NCBI GenBank assembly: GCA_026745465.1
Contig: JACYXH010000812.1
Span: forward strand, 3,510,454 to 3,574,453
Origin: Lota lota
Lineage: Eukaryota > Chordata > Actinopteri > Gadiformes > Lotidae
Direction of reading: 5' to 3'
DNA length: 64,000 nt
Shown: positions 53,936-64,000 of the stretch, piece by piece
Numbering within the stretch: the first letter of the stretch is position 1
Layout: every line of letters begins with the position of its first letter
The notes under the pieces: generated by a model
The model's input: the letters and a program-made list of their open reading frames with translations, nothing else
Told to the model about the DNA's origin: nothing
Databases searched by the model: none
Program-made: the position numbers and the translations under genes

Positions 53936-54703
53936 GTGTACCAACCGGCCAATACTCTGAAGGCCGGTCAAACAGGAATGGAAGCGTTCTTCCTGTCCCG
54001 GGAAGTATAGGAAGTTAATGCGACTTGGAGCTGTCCCAGACATGGGGGGGGGGGGGGGGAAAGAAATTAAACATGGTATGGCACTTGCCATCCTCCATTT
54101 CCCCTCTACACTTAATATGATCAAAGGGAACCTGAACACCCTAATGCTTTTCTTTTTAACCGATTCCTCAAATTCTTCTCCATTCTCGGGGACTGCTAAT
54201 ACGGCAGTGTACCCCTATTCCCCCTAAAAAACACTGGTTGTTCTTGATATGTGGCACAGCTGTATGCTTTAAAAGGCCCCAAAGGAGGCGTTCATCTTTA
54301 TGGTTCAACTGTTTGTTTATCAAAGGAAACACCGACTTACAGTGAGGGAAAAATGTATTTGATCCCATGCTGATTTTGTACGTTTGCCTACTGACAAAGA
54401 CATGATCAGTCTATAATTTTAATGGTAGGTTTATTTGAACAGTGAGATACAGAACAACAACAAATATATCCAGAAAAACGCATGTCAAAAATGTTATAAA
54501 TTGAGTTGCATTTTAATGAGGGAAATAAGTATTTGACCCCCTCTCAATCAGAAAGATTTCTGGCTCCCAGGTGTCTTTTATACAGGTAACAAACTGAGAT
54601 TAGGAGCGCTCTCTTTAAGAGTGTGCTCCTAATCTCAGTTTGTTACCTGTATAAAAGACACCTGGGAGCCAGAAGCAATCAATCAGATTCCAAACTCTCC
54701 ACC

Positions 54704-54808
54704 ATGGCCAAGACCAAACAACTCTCCAAGGATGTCAGGGACAAGATTGTAGACCTACACAAGGCTGGAATGGGCTACAATGCCATCGCCGTATATCGCA
54801 GTATTTGA
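54704..54808 (+). pseudogene. Inverted duplicate of the Tc1 transposase start
   Basis: ATG at 54704 opens [20 protein letters not shown], then AGMGYNA, and ends at a stop after about 34 codons. It is the same protein start as the minus-strand copy at 55762, in opposite orientation. Confidence 0.9.
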
Positions 54809-54827
54809 CCCCTCTGCAAAACATGAC

Positions 54828-55762
54828 TTAGTACTTGGTGGCAAAACCCTTGTTGGCAATCACAGAGGTCAGACATTTCTTGTAGTTGGCCACCAGGTTT
54901 GCACACATCTCAAGAGGGATTTTGTCCCACTCCTCTTTGCAGATCTTCTTCAAGTCATTAAGGTTTCGAGCCTGACGTTTGGCAACTCGAACCTTCAGCT
55001 CCCGCCACAGATTTTCTATGGGAATAAGGTCTGGAGACTGGCTAGGCCACTTCAGGGCCTTAATGTGCTTCTTGAGCCACTCCTTTGTTGCCTTGGCCGT
55101 GTGTTTTGGGTCATTGTCATGCTGGAATACCCATCCACAATGCCCTAGCTGAGGGAAGGAGGTTCTCATCCAAGATTTATAATAATAATATTTCCACCTC
55201 CATGTTTGACGGTGGGGATTGTGTTCTTGGGGTCATAGGCAGCATTCCTCCTCCTCCAAATATGGCGAGTTGAGTTGATGCCAAAGAGCTCGATTTTGGT
55301 CTCATCTGACCACAACACTTTCACCCAGTTCTCCTCTGAATCATTCAGATGTTCATTGGCAAACTTCAGACGGACCTGTATATGTGCTTTCTTGAGCAGG
55401 GGGACCTTGCGGGCGCTGCAGGATTTCAGTCCTTCATGGCGTAGTGTGTTACCAATTGTTTTCTTGGTGACTATGGTCCCAGCTGCCTTGAGATCATTGA
55501 CAAGATCCTCCCGTGTAGTTCTGGGCTGATTCCTCACCATTCTCATGATCATTGCAACTCCACGAGGTGAGATCTTGCATGGAGCCCCAGGCCGAGGGAG
55601 ATTGACAGTTATTTTGTGTTTCTTCCATTTGCGAATAATCGCACCAACTGTTGTCACCTTCTCACCAAGCTGCTTGGCGATGGTCTTGTAGCCCATTCCA
55701 GCCTTGTGTAGGTCTACAATCTTGTCCCTGACATCCTTGGAGAGTTGTTTGGTCTTGGCCAT
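54828..55762 (-). pseudogene. Broken Tc1-type transposase
   Basis: DDE transposase that would cut and paste the element. The start [20 protein letters not shown] at 55762 is followed by paired helix-turn-helix motifs and the first catalytic region ([11 protein letters not shown]). After [11 protein letters not shown] a stop intervenes. The C-terminal half resumes in another frame with [17 protein letters not shown] and [10 protein letters not shown], ending GFATKY at 54828. About 60 codons between the first and second catalytic aspartates are missing, so it is inactive. Confidence 0.92.
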
Positions 55763-56088
55763 GGTGGAGAGTTTGGAATCTGATTGATTGCTTCTGGCTC
55801 CCAGGTGTCTTTTATACAGGTAACAAACTGAGATTAGAAGCGCTCTCTTTAAGAGTGTGCTCCTAATCTCAGCTCATTACCTGTATAAAAGACACCTGGG
55901 AGCCAGAAATCTTTCTGATTGAGAGGGGGTCAAATACTTATTTCCCTCATTAAAATGCAAATCAATTTATAACATTTTTGACATGCGTTTTTCTGGATGT
56001 ATTTGTTGTTATTCTGTCTCTCACTGTTCAAATAAACCTACCATTAAAATTATAGACTGATCATGTCTTTGTCAGTGGGCAAACGTAT

Positions 56089-57150
56089 ACGAATAGTTGA
56101 AGAAAAGTTTAGACAAATTGAAATTTCGCCAAAGAAAATCTTTCGCAATCGCAATGAATGAAATATTGGATTGGTATACTGAATCGCATTGCGAACTGTA
56201 TCAACAATAGATACTAAACGTGTTAATCTATGGCTTCCTCAAAGATTAAATTGGATTTCGGCATTCTTGCCCCTTCCTCCCCCCCTCCTCCGTTTTGTAA
56301 ATGACACACTGTGCATGGATAGGAATACCGAAGCCGAGGCATAGTGTGTGTGGTGATTATTTCCTGGTGCTTAAAGAGACTCCATTGTGCTGATTAGTTC
56401 ATCTGACCAAACCCATATGGCAAAGCCCGGCGCCATTACAGCGCTCATTATGAAACAATGGGCATGGATTAAGGCTAAGAGCCTTATTGCTATCTCTTCC
56501 GTCCTCTTGCTAAAACCACACTGCACCTGCTGCTTCACTTTGAAACTTTCTCCTACATCATTTTCATCCACTATCAGATTAGTATTCTCTCATTTTAGGG
56601 GGGCGAGTATGGATGGCTAACTAGCCACAAAGACCACAGTTTTCATATGAGGCACACAATGCTCTGACAACAAAGCCGTGGGTTTGTTTCATGTCGTAGT
56701 CCCTCCAATCACAACTCACTCAAACATAAACATGTACAGAGAAACCGAAAGCTAGTCTGCCAATTTCCTGAGAAATGAGTAAGATTGTGTTTTACACTCA
56801 ATGTAATGGGATTTTGTGCACATGCTTAAATTTGTATTAAAGTTTGATGCATTATTTATGGAGTAATGCAGCTCATGGTAATGCAAGGTGATAAGTGCTG
56901 GCTTAGTGTTGGTAGTAAATAAGGTTATTGACCCTGTCAACGGTTTTTCCAAGCGTTACTACTGCCACCATGTGGCTGTAATGGAAAGCACCATTCGAGC
57001 AAACCTGCCACTATATCCGGAATGGGCTGCTTTTATGAAGGCACAATTGTGATGAGACACTTGAAATGTTCTAGTAGGTTTAGTTAGTAAATCAAGGATT
57101 GGAAAATGTAGGTATAAAGTGCAAAATTGAGTCAAACCCATCCTGAAATA
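56089..57150. other. Intergenic region, nothing recognised
   Basis: AT-rich sequence between the Tc1 element and a dispersed repeat. No coding or repeat signature seen. Confidence 0.4.
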
Positions 57151-57320
57151 GGATTGGTAACTTTATAGATTTAGTCATTCATAATTGACAGTTCACATGT
57201 GCCATATTTAAAATAATAAACATCTCATAAGTACGTTGCTCCCTTTCTTAAGACATCCCCATTACTAAGTTGATGTGCAACTTGTTCCAACATTCTCTGC
57301 ACCAGATCACAAAAATAGCT
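57151..57320. repeat. Dispersed repeat, copy A
   Basis: Shares ACAGTTCACATGTGCCAT, AAGTTGATGTGCAACT and CCAGATCACAAAA, in the same order and orientation, with 61615-61786. Family unknown. Confidence 0.75.
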
Positions 57321-57329
57321 GGCATGGAT

Positions 57330-59940
<2,611 letters not shown>

Positions 59941-60153
59941 CTATACACTGCTGTCCTCCAGCAGGGGCTCCTTGCCCTCCGCCCCGCTGCCCTGGGGGCT
60001 GTGCGAGTGGCTCTGGGCTCCGTTGCTGTGCTTCTTGTAGGCACCGGGCCTCATGCCCGGCCCTGTGTGCTCTGGAATGAACAGCGCCACCAGCAGGGAC
60101 AGCAGCACCGAGCATGCTCCGAACAGGAACGGCGGGCCCGGGATGATGGCACT
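59941..60153 (-). CDS. mfsd14a: mfsd14a last exon with stop
   Basis: 213 bases, phase 0, ending at TAG 59941-59943. It encodes the last membrane helix (FLFGACSVLLSLLVALF) and a cytoplasmic tail with HSHSPQGS and KEPLLEDSSV. Acceptor TTTGCAG. The 3' UTR lies to the left. Confidence 0.93.
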   Translation of the reverse strand, partial: SAIIPGPPFLFGACSVLLSLLVALFIPEHTGPGMRPGAYKKHSNGAQSHSHSPQGSGAEGKEPLLEDSSV

Positions 60154-63112
60154 CTGCAAAGAGAGACAGATACACGCATAGGGTTTAAAATACGTTTAAT
60201 TCTGTCTTTCTTATGATACAGGAGTACCGGTAAGCATGATTACGATATCTTTTTTAGCGCACCATTTCATTTCACATGATTTTATGCCAATCTTAACCTT
60301 TTAACAATCCAGCTTGGTCAAATATAATCTGATTTTAAGCGAACCAGTGAACCCCCTGTTTCAGCTGGACTTCGAACACTGATAAAAAAAAGAAGTGTTT
60401 TGGGCAGAGAGTTTTAGGAAAGAGGGGGGCATGTTATCCCCATGGTTACGACCCACGCCAACTTTATGATACATTTTTAGTACCATCGCTGTGTAACTAA
60501 CGAGCATTATAATAAGCGATGTTGTATATAAAATGCGCCACACACCGTAACGTTATACTATAGGTGTCCGGGAAGCCTAACCCTCACTCAGACGCGGACA
60601 TTAAATACATCGCTGCTCAGACGGAGTTTCACCATCCACACACACCGTGGCATTATACAATAAGTGTCTGAAAAGCCCAACTTTCTCGCAGACACCGCAC
60701 TCAACCGTTGCCCAGACAGAGCTCCACACGTCCACACAGACCGCGTTGCCGGTGCCCCTTGGTCGTGACGTCAGACTACCTCGGAAAAGTGGAACGTTCA
60801 CGTAGTGTTTTGGGGAGAATGGCAAAAACATAGGCTTTTACCCCTTTTTTTCTCTAAATTGGGACTTACTTCAGTAACAGTGATACAATGGCATAGATTA
60901 CTATGTTGACGATCATATAAGACAAATGACCACGTTTGTGGTTTTGGGTTCACTGGCTCTTTAATATAGCATTTAAAAATGTTCGTGACATCTGGCAACA
61001 TCGCCTTGGTAGTCAAATGAACCTAGATAGACGCCAGATAACTCTGCAGTTTAAGACTTAAATTACGTTTTGAGGTGCCTTTCAAAAACCAAACCAAGCA
61101 CAGGGCCTTTCAGGGAGCTCACCTCGTCAGTGGGGTTGGCCATGTTTGTCTTGCCGCCTTTCCCGGCGCCGTCCTCGTCGGTCAGCTCCACGTGAAACAG
61201 GTAGAACACAAAGCCGTACAGCGCCGGGCCCAAACCGTTACACAGACCCCGGATTCCTGTGATCATCCCCTGGACCACACCTGGGGAGGGTGGGGGTGTG
61301 CGTCCAAAACAAATACACACCAAACATAAGGGTCATATCGCCATGGCGATACGATACATTTGACTGCTAGATAATAAAAGGAGTTGAGATCCAGCTCTCA
61401 AAGTGAGTGGGTAGTAGGTAGTAACTAACGATTATTTTCATAGATGATCTTTTTATTAAAAATTGAGAAAATGTCATTAATAATAGCAAATGGCATCACA
61501 TGTTACCAGAGTCCAAAGTGATGTGATTTGATTAGAGTTTGTAGTATTAGTAAAGTTGGTAGATATAATTGCATGAGCAGAAACATCCTGTTTGATGGTA
61601 TTATAAAGATGGTATAATTGGCAACGTTATAGATTTGGTAGTTTCATGATTGGGACAGTTCACATGTGCCATTTCTCAAGTATGTTGCAGATGTAAAAGA
61701 CAGATGTCCCGTTCTAAAGACATCACCATAACTTAAGTTGATGTGCAACTGTTTCTAACACTGTGCTCCAGATCACAAAACGGTTCAATAAAGAATAGAC
61801 AATGCCAATATAATTTAAAAGAGCCCTACCCTGTTGGTCGGGTTCTGCGTTGCGAGACACGATGGCGCTGATGGCGGGGAAGGTGATGCTGGACATGGCC
61901 GCCACCGCTCCAGCCGCCCACATCATCCTGCAGAGAACACGCCCCAATGTCACACAACACACTGCCAGAACCTTCTGAATCCTTGACTAGTTAGTTGTCC
62001 CTCTGGGTTTTACCTTAACTTTTCCAACACAACCCCTTTACCTTCTGAACCTACATTTTACCTCAGGTACCACCACCGCCAATTCTTAATTAATTTAAGA
62101 ATTGGACTGGTTAGATTCTTAAATGATTGCTTTGAATACAGAAGTTATTACAGTATGACAATATGTAATAACCCATGCAAAGAGGAAACAGAAGGCCCAA
62201 TAAATCCCAGGCACAAAGTTAGGAGGTTTGCATTTCTCTGGTTCCTCTCAGCTCACCAGAAGAAAAGGGGCAGGATTAAGAAGGAGCTACACTGGGCAGA
62301 TGCAAATAAATATATAAACATATACAATGTTTCCTTTTCAAAATGCAACATCCAATTAAAATAAATGAATTCCACATTTCAAAACCATATCTCAATCATT
62401 TCATTGCAAATTATACTTTTTGTGCCACTTTTTAACCTTCAGACAACACCTATGCCCTTACAGTTTAAAGTACCCTTGATTACATTTGCATAGTGATTTT
62501 CATTTGTGTTTTCATTCACACTGCCAGTGACTTCAAATGGAAGTGTTTGCTGCTCTCCTTAGTTGTGTGTGTGCGCAGGTGTGTGTACTGACCAGGGCTG
62601 GGAGCCGAAGCCGTACCAGGCCAACTGGAGGATTTGGAAGCCCAGGCCCAACAGGATAGTGTTTTTGTTCCCTATGGAACGCATCAACATTCCCAGTACC
62701 ACCGTCTTGGGAAAGAGAACACTCACAATTTAGTCCCGATCACGCATTTTCTGATAAAGACTAATATTAAAATCAAATCACAGGGCATCTATGCCTGGAA
62801 GAACTGGGACTTATGAACTAATATACACAGAACAATGAGGTAAGACACAAAATGTTACGTGTATACTGCCCAACCAATCACATACGCATCCAAAGATGAA
62901 TGGGATTCTCCATTGTATTAAACATCATACCAAGCTCTTTAATTATACCTATAGATAAACCAATTTTATTGAAATGTATACAAATACAATGCATCATCTC
63001 AAATACATACAAAAAAGGGACAAGTGACCTATTCGGGTACCTGAGCCAAGATGGAGAGAATCCCGACCACTGCAATGAAGGCAGCCACTGTCTCGGGGGT
63101 AAAGCGAATTAC
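59941..63112 (-). CDS. mfsd14a: MFSD14A (HIAT1)-like major facilitator, last five coding exons, partial
   Basis: C-terminal part of a 12-transmembrane major facilitator family protein. The family's substrate is not firmly known. Exons 63041-63112, 62593-62705, 61830-61927, 61123-61280 and 59941-60153 join in frame (654 bases, 217 aa plus TAG). Sequence shows VAAFIAVVGILSILAQ, RSIGNKNTILLGLGFQILQL, WMMWAAGAVAAMSSITFPA, QGMITGIRGLCNGLGPALYG, SAIIPGPPFLFGACSVLL and the terminal KEPLLEDSSV, a dileucine-type sorting motif. Positions such as RSIGNKNTI, AAGAVAAM, GVVQGM and IPEHT, plus the short tail, favour MFSD14A over MFSD14B. The fish paralogue is uncertain. The 5' exons lie beyond the right edge. 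Confidence 0.93.
60339..60960. mobile_element. TTAA-flanked inverted-repeat element, copy 2
   Basis: 622 bp in the last intron of mfsd14a, in the same orientation as copy 1. It is flanked by TTAA at 60335-60338 and 60961-60964. The left end GCGAACCAGTGAACCC is slightly degraded. The right end GGGTTCACTGGCTCT is intact. Confidence 0.85.
61123..61280 (-). CDS. mfsd14a: mfsd14a exon D
   Basis: 158 bases, phase 1 to phase 0, encoding VVQGMITGIRGLCNGLGPAL, YGFVFYLFHVELTDED and a lysine/glycine-rich loop ending NPTDE. Acceptor CCCTCCCCAG, donor GTGAGC. Confidence 0.93.
61615..61786. repeat. Dispersed repeat, copy B
   Basis: Second copy of the repeat at 57151-57320, in an mfsd14a intron about 4.5 kb away. 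Identity is roughly 75 percent by eye. Confidence 0.75.
61830..61927 (-). CDS. mfsd14a: mfsd14a exon C
   Basis: 98 bases, phase 2 to phase 1, encoding MMWAAGAVAAMSSITFPAIS and AIVSRNAEPDQQ. Acceptor TCTGCAG, donor GTAGGG. Confidence 0.92.
62593..62705 (-). CDS. mfsd14a: mfsd14a exon B
   Basis: 113 bases, phase 0 to phase 2, encoding TVVLGMLMRSIGNKNTILLG and FQILQLAWYGFGSQP with a split Trp. Acceptor TTCCCAAG, donor GTCAGT. Confidence 0.92.
63041..63112 (-). CDS. mfsd14a: mfsd14a exon A (transmembrane segment)
   Basis: 72 bases, phase 0 to phase 0, 24 codons: VIRFTPETVAAFIAVVGILS then ILAQ. Acceptor CCCCCCCAG, donor GTACCC. The preceding exon is not visible in 63113-64000. Confidence 0.9.
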
Positions 63113-64000
63113 CTGGGGGGGCAACACAGCATTCATACCACAGGTTAGGAAACGGCTTGAGAGAGAACATTCCAAGTGTTTTGGACATTAGCAGGCCGAT
63201 GTCCAAAACACACAGAAGTGGTCTGGCTATCTGAACGGCATGTAAACACCATAATATCCAAAGAATGACAAAAAAAGGTTTTGACTCACCGGTTTCTAAA
63301 TGAAAAATAGAGATGGCTATGGATGGCAGACAGCTTACTCATGAAACGTTGACTATTTTTTGGAGTGTACTGTAGTACCACTTACTTAAGACATTGTCGG
63401 TTGGTACAGAGCTAGCCTGGAGTTTACATTAAGTGTATGGTGGTGGCGAACCACATAATGCATTCATGGCAGCAGGGTTGGTACAGCAAAGTAAAGGACA
63501 CAAAGTTAAATATAGCTTGTGGAAGCACTGTTCTGCAGAACACACCCTTCAAAACAGAACCAGAACGTCAACGGGATAGCACAGCTGCGCTGGAATAATG
63601 CGCCGCTGTGCCTTCACATGTTTTCTCTGGCGTGAAAGCAGGTCAACTGTGCGCCGCTTTATCTGTATTGATAGATACAGCGGCAACAGCACCTGCCGTA
63701 AGGTGGTTTGTACTATTGATCTGACAGTGTAGAAGGCTGGGACTGAAAGGGAGAAGAGGGGAGGTGTGGGTAGACAGGGAGGAAAAGATGCACCAAGGGC
63801 TCCACACATCCATTTGATTTTGATCAAAAGGTGGCACTGCAGAAGCACACGATAGTATGTGAGCAAGAGAGTGTGAGTGACAGACTGGCCCAACGAGTTC
63901 TCCTTAAGGCAGTGAAAGGAGCAGGTCACCCTGCCGTCAGTTTATCTTGAGGCATCTAACTGCCAAAGCTTCTCCCTGTCCCTCCCCTCCCCCCAACCCA

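Larger units (their letters stand above)
54340..56088 (-). mobile_element. Rearranged Tc1/mariner transposon
   Basis: The left terminal repeat starts CAGTGAGGGAAAAATG after a TA at 54338-54339. The right end is truncated near 56088. Both halves carry the same sub-terminal order (ATTTGACCCCCTCTCAATCA on the left, then a large hairpin at 54560-54672 and its counterpart at 55794-55906). The left side contains an inverted copy of the transposase 5' end instead of the normal 3' end, so the element is chimeric. Confidence 0.9.

Noticed and set aside
59941-63112. MFSD14B as the identity
   Set aside because: The short tail and several residues agree better with MFSD14A. A fish-specific paralogue remains possible.

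Overview
The window is vertebrate, almost certainly teleost fish, genomic DNA. It has split genes with GT-AG introns, abundant (CA)n, (GA)n and poly-G tracts, a tRNA-derived SINE, and Tc1/mariner-, hAT- and pogo-type DNA transposons. No bacterial features (operons, ribosome binding sites, CRISPR) are present. Most long open frames are simple-sequence repeats or shadows of exons.

The main gene is the insulin receptor (insr) on the minus strand. I reconstructed 21 coding exons from the start codon at 47361 to the stop at 7160. Their lengths add to 4143 bases, which is 1380 codons plus a stop, and every exon junction keeps the reading frame. The exons cover the signal peptide, L1, cysteine-rich region, L2, three fibronectin type III domains, an RQRR furin site, the transmembrane helix, the NPEY juxtamembrane motif, the tyrosine kinase and the C-terminal tail. 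Residues mark it as INSR rather than IGF1R. There is no recognisable equivalent of mammalian alternative exon 11. The beta chain carries a Gly/Asp/Glu-rich insertion just after the furin site.

A second minus-strand gene enters from the right edge. The last five coding exons of an MFSD14A (HIAT1)-like major facilitator transporter lie between 63112 and 59941, and its 5' exons are outside the window. Its 3' end faces the insr promoter across about 12.6 kb. At the left edge, a possible plus-strand terminal exon (2355-2547) would be tail-to-tail with insr, but I do not recognise the protein.

The spaces between exons hold most of the unusual structure. These are: a 1.5 kb LTR-like element in the insr kinase region with about 30 copies of a 28-bp repeat open in all frames; a pogo-type element in the presumed 3' UTR; a hAT element with a perfect 8-bp target duplication in intron 2; two copies of a TTAA-flanked inverted-repeat element, one nested in another transposon next to exon 2; a long foldback element in intron 8; a rearranged Tc1 element with two inverted 5' ends; and an AGTGTT/AACACT-rich segment (51.5-53.9 kb) surrounding an orphan exon-like coding piece.

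All names come from reading the translated sequence and from family knowledge. No database search was possible. The species, the insra/insrb paralogue and the exact UTR ends cannot be fixed from this sequence.
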